Origin: Calothrix sp. MO_167.B12
GTDB lineage: Bacteria > Cyanobacteriota > Cyanobacteriia > Cyanobacteriales > Nostocaceae
Direction of reading: 5' to 3'
NCBI GenBank assembly: GCA_030066045.1
Contig: JASJCJ010000044.1
Location: 1-38,841, forward strand
DNA: 38,841 bases
The translations under genes and the position numbers were made by a program. The notes under the pieces are model-generated. The model was not told the DNA's origin and did not search any database. It was given only the letters and a program-made list of their open reading frames with translations. Below are positions 26,559 to 36,134 of the stretch, piece after piece (within the stretch, counting starts at the first letter, position 1; the number at the start of each line of letters is the position of its first letter).

Positions 26559-26578
26559 AAATTACCAATTGGTAATTT
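26559..26578. promoter_or_regulatory. 20-bp perfect palindrome upstream of pyrG
   Basis: AAATTACCAATTGGTAATTT is a perfect palindrome with the symmetry expected for a dimeric regulator operator. It lies 91 bases before the pyrG ATG and 187 bases before the amidase start, within the ~300-base divergent region. No regulator is known for it from the sequence; the operator role is inferred. Confidence 0.45.
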
Positions 26579-26645
26579 TGTTCGGAAAACATCCCTATTA
26601 CTTGAAAACATTGACTATGGCACAATTACGGGATGTATTTATTAG

Positions 26646-28307
<1,662 letters not shown>

Positions 28308-28649
28308 GACAGAGCTAGAGTTCAGAAATATACGAATTTTCATTACATGGGATTGTAAATGAAATAACATCATAGTCATCTATCAGTCTGTTGTAGGATA
28401 CATATTGTTTGGGTTCATACCATTTTGGATTTTGGATTGAAGATTGTGGATTGTAAAATCGCTGCTCTAGAAGCTTTTTACCTTTCCATCTGTTACACTC
28501 TTGTTTACCAACGGATGGTTTATGTTCCCAAGGGGTATGAGTATTTTCGTCACACAAGTGTGATGAAAGGAACTACCAGGGTGGCATTTACTACTCGCCC
28601 ATCACACACATATTGAGCAACTAAAAAACTTGGTAATTGAGGAAAATTC
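28308..28649. other. Spacer after pyrG with ATTTTGG-type heptamers
   Basis: Contains ATTTTGG/ATTGTGG-like heptamers (about 28421-28457) that are also present near 30461-30490. A short open frame across it has no ribosome site and starts inside the repeat, so it is not called. A leader for the next gene is expected at its right end. Confidence 0.35.
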
Positions 28650-29126
28650 GTGGCACACTGGGTGAAAATCCTGCATGAGAAAAAAGAATACATAGTTAAT
28701 TTTGAGCGCGTTACAGCATTTTGTCACGAACCCAACGACAGAATTACCTTTTGGCTGCCAGACATTGCCATTCCCATAATTATTAACCCTCAAAGCAATT
28801 TAAAAGACCATCAACAGGTGCTGGAATATATCCAACAACTAAATATATTGGAATTTGAGGACTCCTACTGGGTAAAAATACCCTACGAAAGAAAGGAATA
28901 TGTAATTAACCTCACTGCCATTAGTTCCTTTTGTCATGAACCCAACGGTAGAATAACTTTTTGGCTACCGGATAGTACTATTCCCATTATCATTAATCCC
29001 GTGAGTACTCCAGATACCTATGAACAAGTGGTGAATTACATTCACAAATCCACTGGATATTCTTTCTCTGAAAAAATCAGGCAGAAGGCGGAAGAGGAGG
29101 GGAGGAGGGAAGGAGGGAAGGAGTGA
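28650..29126 (+). CDS. Internally duplicated small protein (two ~65-aa repeats)
   Basis: 158 aa from a GTG start with GAGG seven bases upstream. Two tandem copies of one module, residues ~2-65 and ~72-135: HWVKILHEKKEYIVNFERV / YWVKIPYERKEYVINLTAI, then FCHEPN.RITFWLPD..IPIIINP, then EYIQQLN / NYIHKST. Each module looks like a small beta-rich domain with a C-terminal helix. I do not recognise a family. The last ~10 residues (EEEGRREGGKE) and the TGA stop are encoded by a GGAGGGAA octamer array, so the original C-terminus has probably been replaced. Confidence 0.8.
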   Translation: MAHWVKILHEKKEYIVNFERVTAFCHEPNDRITFWLPDIAIPIIINPQSNLKDHQQVLEYIQQLNILEFEDSYWVKIPYERKEYVINLTAISSFCHEPNGRITFWLPDSTIPIIINPVSTPDTYEQVVNYIHKSTGYSFSEKIRQKAEEEGRREGGKE

Positions 29127-29150
29127 AGGAGTGAAGGAGTGAAGGAGGGA
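29093..29150. repeat. GGAGGGAA octamer array overlapping a gene end
   Basis: About seven units of GGAGGGAA / GGAGTGAA run from inside the 158-aa gene past its stop. The stop TGA comes from a GGAGTGAA variant. Same unit as at 19716-19775 and 33185-33252. Confidence 0.9.
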
Positions 29151-29160
29151 AATAATTAAA

Positions 29161-29291
29161 CTGTCAACCGTCAACTGTCAACTGTCAACCGTCAACTGTC
29201 AACCGTCAACCGTCAACTGTCAACTGTCAACTGTCAACCGTCAACTGTCAACTGTCAACTGTCAACTGTCAACCGTCAACTGTCAACTGTC
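29161..29291. repeat. Heptamer array GTCAACT / GTCAACC, ~18-19 units
   Basis: The longest tandem array in the window, made of two unit types differing in the last base (T or C) in an irregular order. It lies between convergent gene ends (158-aa gene and the ROK kinase stop at 29301). Likely variable in length between strains. Confidence 0.95.
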
Positions 29292-29300
29292 ATCCATCAA

Positions 29301-30185
29301 CTAACAACTAACAGCCTTACCAAAAGCCAACTTCGCCGCACCCACCATTCCAGCCGAATTACCTAACTGTGCCGGTATAATTTGTAAGCCAGAGCGAGAT
29401 GTGGGCATCACTCGCCGATGAATCTCCACCCAAGCAGTAGGTAAAAAGAACTCAGCACTAGCACTCACACCACCACCAATAACAATCGCTTGGGGTGTCA
29501 GTACGTAAATCAAACTTGTTAAACCAACACCTAAATCCCGTCCGTATTCTTGCCAAAAAGCTAGGGCTTCGGTATCTCCCTGTCGTGCCAAAGCCCCTAA
29601 TTGTGAGGGTTCTCTGCCAGTACGCCGACGAATTGCGATCGCAGATACATATTGTTCCAAAGAACCTTGGTTACCACTGTTACACATGGGACCATCAGGA
29701 TAGAGGGTAATTAATCCCAACTCTCCCGCCGCGCCCCCAAATCCAGTAAATAGCTCGCCATGTTGGATGATTGCCCCACCAACTCCAGTCCCCAGGGTCA
29801 GGAGTATAAAATTTTGCCAGTTGCGGCCAGCGCCCAACCAAGCCTCCCCCAATCCGGCGCAATTGGCATCATTGGCAACAACCGTCGGTTTGCCCGTTGC
29901 AGCTTCTAACCAGTCTGCTAGGGGTACATCTTGCCATTGGGGGAGGTTGATGGCAATTTTAGCAATACGTCCAGCAGCATCCGCAGGACCAGGAGTACCC
30001 ACACCAATAGCTATAGCCATATTATCAGGATCTAGTTGAGCGATCGCATCTAGTATCACCGCCAAAACCGCCTTTGGTGTAGCGGGTTGGGGTGTAGGCA
30101 CAGTTAAAGATTTGATACAAGTACCATCAACTGCAAAGCACCCCAACTTAATTGCAGTTCCCCCCAAATCGATGCCAATAACCAA
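29301..30185 (-). CDS. ROK-family sugar kinase (probable glucokinase)
   Basis: 294 aa. The N-terminal ATP-binding motif is IGIDLGGTAIKLG and the catalytic base is D106 (VVANDANCAG); TLGTGVGGAI (130-139) is the second phosphate-binding loop. Start codon is TTG at 30185, supported by GAGGAG eight bases upstream. In typical ROK proteins a zinc site is formed by His in GEIGH and Cys in CxCGxxGC; here these are GELGL (Leu158) and CNSGNQGS (only C168 kept, S170 and S175 replace Cys), so the zinc site is dismantled. Phosphorylates glucose or a related sugar with ATP in the cytoplasm. The small ORF upstream ends within its ribosome site. Confidence 0.9.
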   Translation of the reverse strand: MVIGIDLGGTAIKLGCFAVDGTCIKSLTVPTPQPATPKAVLAVILDAIAQLDPDNMAIAIGVGTPGPADAAGRIAKIAINLPQWQDVPLADWLEAATGKPTVVANDANCAGLGEAWLGAGRNWQNFILLTLGTGVGGAIIQHGELFTGFGGAAGELGLITLYPDGPMCNSGNQGSLEQYVSAIAIRRRTGREPSQLGALARQGDTEALAFWQEYGRDLGVGLTSLIYVLTPQAIVIGGGVSASAEFFLPTAWVEIHRRVMPTSRSGLQIIPAQLGNSAGMVGAAKLAFGKAVSC

Positions 30186-30197
30186 TTACTTATCTCC

Positions 30198-30377
30198 TCA
30201 ATCCAGTTCTTTAGTATCAATAGCACTAGAACTGGCATAAGTCGTAGAAGAAGATGAATGTACATGGGCTTTCCCCTGCCATGATGGTACAGGGGCACCA
30301 TGTAAAATACTAGCCAAAGTGACCGAAAGCATAAATCCACCCGCAGCAGCGGCAATTAAAGAAAGGTTATCTTTCAC
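30198..30377 (-). CDS. Small membrane ORF upstream of the ROK kinase
   Basis: 59 aa from a GTG start: a hydrophobic segment LIAAAAGGFMLSVTLASIL (residues ~7-25) followed by a polar Ser/Thr/His-rich tail ending in TKELD. The TGA stop overlaps the GAGGAG that serves the downstream kinase, implying coupling. The frame has no interruptions and a plausible TM-plus-tail design, but no family is recognised and the start lacks a strong ribosome site, so it could be fortuitous. Confidence 0.5.
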   Translation of the reverse strand: MKDNLSLIAAAAGGFMLSVTLASILHGAPVPSWQGKAHVHSSSSTTYASSSAIDTKELD

Positions 30378-31058
30378 GTAAATATCTCGGTAGTAAATAC
30401 AACAAATTAATAAACTAATACAATATATCCCTTATTGATTGCTTTTTAGCAGTCAAACAATTTTGGATTTTAGATTTTAGATTTTGGATTCACCAAACAG
30501 TAATCGGTATCAAGCCCCTCGATTTATCTATGGGGAAACTGTTAGCGCAGCTCCAACCTAGGAGGCTAACTGATAACTGAACAGATAAATCTGGAAGCCT
30601 GTACCATCAAAAAATTACTAGTCACATTCCTCCTTCTCCCGTTGTACGGTAATATTTCCTTGTTAACTCCAGACTAAAATTAGTAACAATCATTAGTGAT
30701 GAGATTCCGGAAGAAAAGAGGAGGGAAGGAGTTCGGAGTTCGGAGTTCGGAGTAGGGGCGGGGTTTCCCCGCCCGGAGATGGAGTAGGGACTGGGTTTCC
30801 CCGCCCGGAGTAACGAAGTAGGGGTGGGGTAAGAAACTGTTTCTTCACTTGGAAGGAATAATCACTGATATCATATTCGCTTAATTACTTATAATTCCTG
30901 CTTGACTCATCTCAATCCTCTGTTACCTTCTCCTTAATAAGGCGGGTGATGTTTTATTAAGTATTCATCCGGACTTGATATGATAACTGAACATCTCGGA
31001 ACATCTCGTTCCGCTATAGGACAAAATTTTATAGGCAAAGAACATAGGTTACTGAAAT
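30378..31058. other. Repeat-bearing spacer upstream of the cysteine synthase gene
   Basis: Holds ATTTTAG/ATTTTGG heptamers (~30461-30490), GTTCGGA heptamers (~30730-30752), the hairpin GGGCGGGGTTTCCCCGCCC (30756-30774) with a degraded second copy to about 30810, and a leader for the plus-strand gene at 31059. No coding sequence is seen apart from the small ORF at 30198-30377. The promoter should be in the last ~200 bases. Confidence 0.4.
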
Positions 31059-32033
31059 ATGGATATTAAAAATGGTTTTGTTGGTACTGTAGGTAATACT
31101 CCACTAATTCGATTAGATAGCTTGAGTAAAGAAACCGGGTGTGAAATTCTGGTTAAAGCTGAATTCCTCAATCCTGGTGGTTCTGTTAAAGACAGAGCAG
31201 CCCTGTATATAATTGAGGATGCGGAAGCAAAAGGCTTACTTAAACCAGGTGGAACGGTGGTGGAAGGAACAGCCGGAAATACAGGGATTGGACTAGCACA
31301 TATTTGTAATGCCAAGGGTTATAAATGCCTGATTATTATTCCTGAGACTCAATCCCAGGAAAAAATGGATGCTCTGAGGGCTTTGGGTGCGGAAGTTCGC
31401 CCAGTTCCCGCAGTGCCTTACAAAAACCCCAATAACTATGTGAAATTATCCGGTAGAATTGCTGCGGAAATGGATAATGCTATTTGGGCAAACCAGTTTG
31501 ATAATATTGCCAATCGCCTCGCACATTACGAAACCACTGGACCAGAAATTTGGGCGCAAACTGATGGTACGGTGGATGCTTGGGTAGCTGCTACTGGTAC
31601 TGGAGGAACCTATGCAGGGGTATCTATGTTCCTGAAAGAAAAAAAACCAGGAATCAAATGTGTTGTTGCTGACCCTATGGGAAGTGGATTATACAGCTAT
31701 GTGAAAACTGGCGAAATAAAAATTGAAGGTAGTTCCATTACTGAAGGTATTGGTAATAGCAGAATTACAGCCAATATGGAAGGCGTGCCTATTGACGATG
31801 CCATCTGTATTGATGATACAGAAGCGGTACGTATTGTCTATCAATTACTAAGAGAAGAAGGTTTATTTATGGGTGGTTCTACTGGTATCAATGTGGGTGC
31901 AGCAATCGCCCTTGCTAAACAAATGGGTCCCGGACATACTATTGTTACCATTCTTTGTGATAGTGGCGCTCGTTACCAATCGCGCTTATTTAATCAAGAA
32001 TGGTTGGCATCGAAGGGATTATCGTCAAAGTAA
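31059..32033 (+). CDS. cysK: Cysteine synthase (O-acetylserine sulfhydrylase)
   Basis: 324 aa, PLP-dependent fold II. It makes cysteine from O-acetylserine and sulfide. The PLP lysine is K44 in GGSVKDRAA; the substrate loop is [13 protein letters not shown] (rather than the TSGNTG of enterobacterial CysK), the phosphate-binding loop [11 protein letters not shown], and SITEGIG and [10 protein letters not shown] follow. Length and motifs are complete. The TAGNTG loop is shared with CysM/CBS-like branches, so the exact branch and symbol are less certain than the activity. No other sulfur genes are adjacent. Confidence 0.9.
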   Translation: MDIKNGFVGTVGNTPLIRLDSLSKETGCEILVKAEFLNPGGSVKDRAALYIIEDAEAKGLLKPGGTVVEGTAGNTGIGLAHICNAKGYKCLIIIPETQSQEKMDALRALGAEVRPVPAVPYKNPNNYVKLSGRIAAEMDNAIWANQFDNIANRLAHYETTGPEIWAQTDGTVDAWVAATGTGGTYAGVSMFLKEKKPGIKCVVADPMGSGLYSYVKTGEIKIEGSSITEGIGNSRITANMEGVPIDDAICIDDTEAVRIVYQLLREEGLFMGGSTGINVGAAIALAKQMGPGHTIVTILCDSGARYQSRLFNQEWLASKGLSSK

Positions 32034-32044
32034 TTCGTAATTCA

Positions 32045-32270
32045 TAATTAGGGCTTGCATCAAAAAGTCATGATTGTGGAGGTAGGAATAGGCAATAGGG
32101 AATAGGCAATAGTTACAGCCTATGGGTTTCTATTTTTTTACCCGCAAAAAATACCAGATGCAAGGATTTGAGGTTGAAAACCCTAATTCCCTTACACGCC
32201 CTTGACCAAAAAATAGCCCAAAAGCATTGATTTATCAATGCTTTATACTTATTCAGCAGACCCTAATTAG
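32045..32270. mobile_element. ~226-bp MITE-like element, copy 2 (plus orientation)
   Basis: TAATTAGGGCTTGCATCAAA at the left; GCAGACCCTAATTA at the right. The interior has GCAATAG/GGAATAG heptamers and a right half shared with copy 1 at 13853-14163 (AATAGCC...AAAGCATTGA...TTATTCAGCA). It lies 11 bases after the cysteine synthase stop. Confidence 0.65.
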
Positions 32271-32456
32271 ACGTGAGTTCGACGAAATTTTGATGCTAAA
32301 ACCCTTATGAATCAAGGATTTGTACAATTCAAGTGAGGAATAACTTCCCAAATAGTTGAGAATAAACTCAACAATTAACCTAAACTTAGTAAATCAGTGT
32401 GAGTTTGACAGAACTCAGATAAATTTTAACTCCGAACTCCGAACTCACGTTAATTA

Positions 32457-32520
32457 GGGTTTGCTGTTCCCGTAGGGCAGTGTTAGTTGTAAAAGTCATG
32501 ATTGTGGGGGTAGGGAACTC
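32457..32520. repeat. Fragment of the same element family (copy 3)
   Basis: Starts TTAGGGTTTGCTG and continues with GTAAAAGTCATGATTGTGG.GGTAGG shared with copy 2 (32065-32085 region). The right end is not found, so it appears truncated. Confidence 0.5.
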
Positions 32521-32625
32521 TTAACAAACTTAACGTTATTGTCCCATACCCCTATTTGATTACACTTTGTTCATCAATGAATTGAGGAGCTTGCACCCTG
32601 AATTAATTATGAATCATCAAGGGCG

Positions 32626-32850
32626 TAATTAGGTTCTGCTGAATAACTTGAAAACTCTTATTTTGTAAGTACCTCAGGCTGTTTTTGCATCAAAAAGTCC
32701 AAGAGAATAGGGATATAAGGCTGAAAAACTTTGCATTTCCAATTTTTTGGATTCCAAAAAATTGTCAACAATAAGGCTGAAACTGTTGCTTGTTGCCTGT
32801 TGCCTGTTGCCTAGCCCCACCAAGGGACTTTTTGATGCAAGCCCTAATTA
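32626..32850. mobile_element. ~225-bp MITE-like element, copy 4 (inverted)
   Basis: Left TAATTAGGTTCTGCTGAATA and right GATGCAAGCCCTAATTA: the reverse of copy 2, same length. Contains GTTGCCT heptamers (~32785-32812), the complement of AGGCAAC in copy 1. Together with copy 2 it flanks about 355 bases including fragment copy 3. The rest of the 32034-32933 interval has no gene. Confidence 0.65.
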
Positions 32851-32933
32851 CTCGGTTATCTGGGAAGCACGAGCAACAATTTTTTGATGCCACATAACAA
32901 ACTGATTTCTCTGTACAATTAATCCACAATCGG

Positions 32934-33218
32934 ATGACTATCATATCAAACCATAAATGTGTCCGCATTTGCCAAAATCGGACTTGCCGTAAACAGGGTG
33001 CTGTTGATGTGTTAGCAGCTTTTGAAGCATTATCTATCCCTGGAGTTAAAATAATGGCTTCTGGCTGTTTGGGACACTGTGGTAATGGTCCAATGGTGCT
33101 GGTATTGCCAGATACTGTTTGGTATAGTGGTGTACTTCCCAGTTCTGTAACCCTGATAGTTGCACGTCATTTATTGGACGGTAGAAAGGAGGGAAGGAGT
33201 GATGGAGGGAAGGAGTGA
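32934..33218 (+). CDS. Thioredoxin-like [2Fe-2S] ferredoxin-family protein
   Basis: 94 aa. The cysteine pattern CQNRTC (C13, C18) and CLGHC (C45, C49) fits thioredoxin-fold [2Fe-2S] ferredoxins like the NuoE C-terminal half and bacterial Shethna-type proteins; C9 is an extra Cys. Likely an electron carrier in the cytoplasm. The last ~11 residues (GRKEGRSDGGKE) and the TGA stop come from a GGAGGGAA octamer array, so the native tail has been replaced. No partner redox enzyme is adjacent. Confidence 0.85.
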   Translation: MTIISNHKCVRICQNRTCRKQGAVDVLAAFEALSIPGVKIMASGCLGHCGNGPMVLVLPDTVWYSGVLPSSVTLIVARHLLDGRKEGRSDGGKE

Positions 33219-33252
33219 AGGAGGGAAGGAGTGATGGAGGGAAGGAGTGATG
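33185..33252. repeat. GGAGGGAA octamer array overlapping a gene end
   Basis: Eight or so GGAGGGAA / GGAGTGAA / GGAGTGAT units, beginning inside the [2Fe-2S] gene and supplying its stop. It is followed by a diverged copy of the ~70-bp repeat (TTTGTTTGGTTGTGGG...GACTAACTTAAA, 33255-33305). Confidence 0.9.
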
Positions 33253-33347
33253 GATAATTTTTTTGTTTGGTTGTGGGTAATGTTCGCGAGACTAACTTAA
33301 ATTAACGGTTTTAGAGATACATTTTGTTAACTTCAATGAACTATATC

Positions 33348-34364
33348 ATGAATATTCAGGAGCTGCGCCAATCCTTAAAGCTAAAGTGGTTAAATTACTA
33401 CCATAAAAATCAATCTTGGTTGGTAAAAATGCGGATATGGGGTACTTATGATGGCGAGCGCCGTCCTTCTTCTGGCTTTATTTTGGCTGCTTTATCCATT
33501 TTAGAACCACAACTAGAACAAGCATTCCCCTTTATTTTAGAACTCAGTAATAATCCAGATCAAATTATTTCCGCTTTAGGACTTAATTTTAACCCTGAAC
33601 AACAGTTACATTTAGTTGATTCCAATCAATATCATAATACTGATAGGGATGAGCGATCGTTATGGCAAGATTTAGTTTATGATAGGCAAGCAGATAATGG
33701 GCATATTTCCCATCCTCAAATAGCTGACGAGCAACCAGCTACACAAAATATCCAATTGATGACTATGGTTGCAGATGAGGAGGTTATTAACCAGCCAATA
33801 TCATCTTCAATAGCAGTAGAACAGTTAGATAAACCTTTATCAGGCTTTGGCTGGGAAGAAGCAGAAACAGTAGGAGTATTAGTAAACCAAGGTAATACCA
33901 CAGTCAAATCTACTGTAGAAGAGTTCGCCACGCCTATACATTTACCAACCAGAGTTACTCAAGCAGTGGCGACTGTAAGTGAGTACCCTATTTCCCCACC
34001 AGCCGAACCACTCACAGAAAAAGTTCCTCAATCCGTACCTTTACATAGCTTTATGTTGGATGAGAGGACAGGGATTTTTCACCAGCCACCACCAACATTG
34101 AGCAATGTTCAGCAACCCTCACAAGTGGAATCTCCTGCATACACATTAGGGGAAACAATCTGTGTACCCTCACTAGCTATGGAAAATTACTCTGGGGAAT
34201 CCAGCAAATTAGAAAATTCACCGGAGTTAGAAAACGATAATAACGAAAACGAAGAAGATGTATCTTCTCAGAAGAAAAAGCATTTTAATTTAGCTTCTTG
34301 GATTGATGACTTTTGTCAAGGTAGGGGATGGGATAGGGAGGATGCAATTTTTATTCCATTTTGA
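33348..34364 (+). CDS. DUF5331-type protein, paralog of the chlL-chlN spacer protein
   Basis: 338 aa from the ATG at 33348 (MNIQELRQSLKLKWLN), chosen because it aligns with the start of the paralog at 1939-2892. The frame is open from a TTG at 33324 and has another ATG at 33336; no clear ribosome site favours either. Residues ~1-85 share SLK.KWL, N..W, DG.RRP.S, ILEP.L.Q and LGL.F.P with the other protein. Then a long acidic, Gln/Pro-rich low-complexity region and a conserved-looking C-terminal motif FNLASWIDDFCQGRGW. There are no tandem repeats in this copy. Function unknown; its separation from chl genes argues against a strictly chlorophyll-specific role for the domain. Confidence 0.82.
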   Translation: MNIQELRQSLKLKWLNYYHKNQSWLVKMRIWGTYDGERRPSSGFILAALSILEPQLEQAFPFILELSNNPDQIISALGLNFNPEQQLHLVDSNQYHNTDRDERSLWQDLVYDRQADNGHISHPQIADEQPATQNIQLMTMVADEEVINQPISSSIAVEQLDKPLSGFGWEEAETVGVLVNQGNTTVKSTVEEFATPIHLPTRVTQAVATVSEYPISPPAEPLTEKVPQSVPLHSFMLDERTGIFHQPPPTLSNVQQPSQVESPAYTLGETICVPSLAMENYSGESSKLENSPELENDNNENEEDVSSQKKKHFNLASWIDDFCQGRGWDREDAIFIPF

Positions 34365-34422
34365 ACGCAATACAGACACTTACCTCACCCCCTGCCCCTC
34401 TCCTTATTCACTTACTTCACCC

Positions 34423-34476
34423 ACTCCCCCACTCTCCCACTCTCCCACTCCCCCACTTTCCCACTCCCCCACTCTC
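34423..34476. repeat. ACTCTCCC / ACTCCCCC octamer array
   Basis: Six to seven C-rich octamers after the DUF5331 paralog, in a spacer that also holds CCTCACCCCCTGCCCCTCTC and TTAAGGAGAGGG, a repeat pair also seen inside the insert at 38239-38370. No gene. Confidence 0.85.
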
Positions 34477-34570
34477 AAAAGGGAGATACCTCTGATTCGC
34501 CATCAGTATCCTTATTAAGGAGAGGGATATCCGCTTTTGTTATGCTGAGGTTTAGAGTGGGTCAAAAATA

Positions 34571-35569
34571 TCATAAATCTGGGTACTGATGAGAGACAAA
34601 GGGTACTGCGACAATTTCACCCTCAACATCTCCTACTTGGACTTGTAAACCGACACCACCGGCTTTAGTACGAATATAACCAAGTCCAAAATAACCATCC
34701 ACAGTAGGAGTATAACTCGTAAGTTTACCTACCTTCTCTTCTCCAATGGTAATTAAAGTTCCTGGTGTTGCCGGAGCTGTGAGACGAACCCCCCAAAGGT
34801 TTTGTTTTACCCCTTTATAAGTATTGAGACGGGCAATAGTTTCTTGTCCAATGTAACAACCTTTATTGAAAGAAATCGTCTGCCATAAACCAACTTCCAG
34901 GGGATTATAATCATCCGTTAATTCCTGATCTGGTACAGGTCGCCCTTGTAAAATACGTAACATATCCCAAGCGCGATCGCTCATTTCCACTGCACCGGAT
35001 TCTAAGATGATTTCCCGTACAGTATCCTTATCGGTAATAGGAAACATCAGGGTATATCCAGGAGCAGCCAAACCATTACCCACCGCAATCCGCAACCCTT
35101 CCACCGATGGCAGAGAAACAACTTGGTGAGTGCCATATGGTTTGCCAATTAGTTCTCCCCCTCCCAGCTTTTCCACCACCGCATCACTACCAGAGCCAAT
35201 TAAGTTAAAGGTGACAGTAAATTCAGTAATATCACTGAGCTTGACCTTATCAGAGAAAAAGATATACTTATCCATCCATTCCATTAGTGCTTGACGGCGT
35301 TGGGGGGATACCAAAAGAATCACCGCATCATCTCGCACATAAGCTGTAACTAAATCAATAGTGCGGGCAGTGGATGTGACAAATACCGTATCGCAACCTT
35401 GTCCCGGTTGCAAGTTGAGGAAATCATTGGTACTTTGGTTATGTAAAAATCGCAGACGGTCATCATCTGCTATTTTAATCCTTCCCCAGTGAGTGCGATC
35501 ATATAATGCAACTCCTGTTTGTGCAGCTTCAATGGCTGCTATATCTTTGCTGTCAATGGCTGATGACAT
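34571..35569 (-). CDS. YgfZ/GcvT-like folate-binding protein (Fe-S cluster assembly type)
   Basis: 332 aa. It has the YgfZ signature KGCYIGQE (236-243) containing the redox-relevant Cys, preceded by RILQGRPVPDQELTDDYNPLEVGL. YgfZ/IBA57 proteins bind folate and support repair or assembly of certain Fe-S enzymes, unlike GcvT which lacks KGCY.GQE. The N-terminal GcvT-like fold (LRFLHNQSTNDF) is intact. It is convergent with the DUF5331 paralog. The family call is strong; target enzymes unknown. Confidence 0.9.
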   Translation of the reverse strand: MSSAIDSKDIAAIEAAQTGVALYDRTHWGRIKIADDDRLRFLHNQSTNDFLNLQPGQGCDTVFVTSTARTIDLVTAYVRDDAVILLVSPQRRQALMEWMDKYIFFSDKVKLSDITEFTVTFNLIGSGSDAVVEKLGGGELIGKPYGTHQVVSLPSVEGLRIAVGNGLAAPGYTLMFPITDKDTVREIILESGAVEMSDRAWDMLRILQGRPVPDQELTDDYNPLEVGLWQTISFNKGCYIGQETIARLNTYKGVKQNLWGVRLTAPATPGTLITIGEEKVGKLTSYTPTVDGYFGLGYIRTKAGGVGLQVQVGDVEGEIVAVPFVSHQYPDL

Positions 35570-35737
35570 GATGATTTATTAGAATTTAGAATTTAGAATG
35601 AAGAATTTAGAATGATTGCCCCATCGTTTAATCGAAGGGCTAATGAAACAATGACAAAACTGTTTGTTTTTCTTCATGGATAAATCCGGGGGCTGTTATC
35701 TAGTATTGCATTTCATTCGTTTTGATAAGCAAACAAT

Positions 35738-35775
35738 TGTAGTGGGAGCGTCTCACTCCCTGCTATCAGGAAGCG
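35738..35775. repeat. Dispersed GTAGTGGGAGCGTCT palindrome fragment
   Basis: GTAGTGGGAGCGTCTCACTC followed by CCTGCTATCAGG. Related to sequences at 24371-24460 and 36025-36079. Intergenic. Confidence 0.6.
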
Positions 35776-35819
35776 AGCAAGCCTAGGGACTGTTTTCAAA
35801 CCCAAAATTAGTATCAATT

Positions 35820-35895
35820 GTAGGTTGGGTTGAGGAACGAAACCCAACATTTTCCGTACACCCAGTTGGGTTTCACTTCGTTCTACCCAACCTAC
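35820..35895. repeat. 76-bp palindromic dispersed repeat (GTAGGTTGGGT)
   Basis: Starts GTAGGTTGGGTTGAGGAACG and ends TTCTACCCAACCTAC, with inner AACCCAAC/GTTGGGTT arms, so it can fold into a long hairpin. A second copy (36978-37051) lies inside the end of the next gene. Confidence 0.85.
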
Positions 35896-36024
35896 ACCAT
35901 AGTTTAAAAACACGCCCTAGCCCCTCCGGGGCGACTACGTCTACGGCGTGAGTTTAGTCGAACACTGCCCGCTTTCTGGAAACAGGGAGTTTCCCGGCTT
36001 CTGGGCTGGAAACAAGGTTGAAGG

Positions 36025-36079
36025 AGTGGGAGCATCTTGCTCTCTGCTTGGAAATAGGGAGCGAGACGCTCCCACTACA
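36025..36079. repeat. Dispersed palindromic repeat (GTGGGAGC..GCTCCCACTAC)
   Basis: GTGGGAGCATCTTGCTCTCT on the left and AGCGAGACGCTCCCACTAC on the right form imperfect inverted arms. Same family as 35738-35775 and the core of the element at 24291-24536. The rest of 35570-36134 holds only similar fragments. Confidence 0.7.
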
Positions 36080-36134
36080 ATTGTTTTACTCATCAAAATT
36101 AATGAAACGCACCACCAACTCCTAACTATTTTCA

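Noticed and set aside
28425-28616. 63-codon frame after pyrG
   Set aside because: It begins inside ATTTTGG-type heptamers, has no ribosome site and no recognisable composition.
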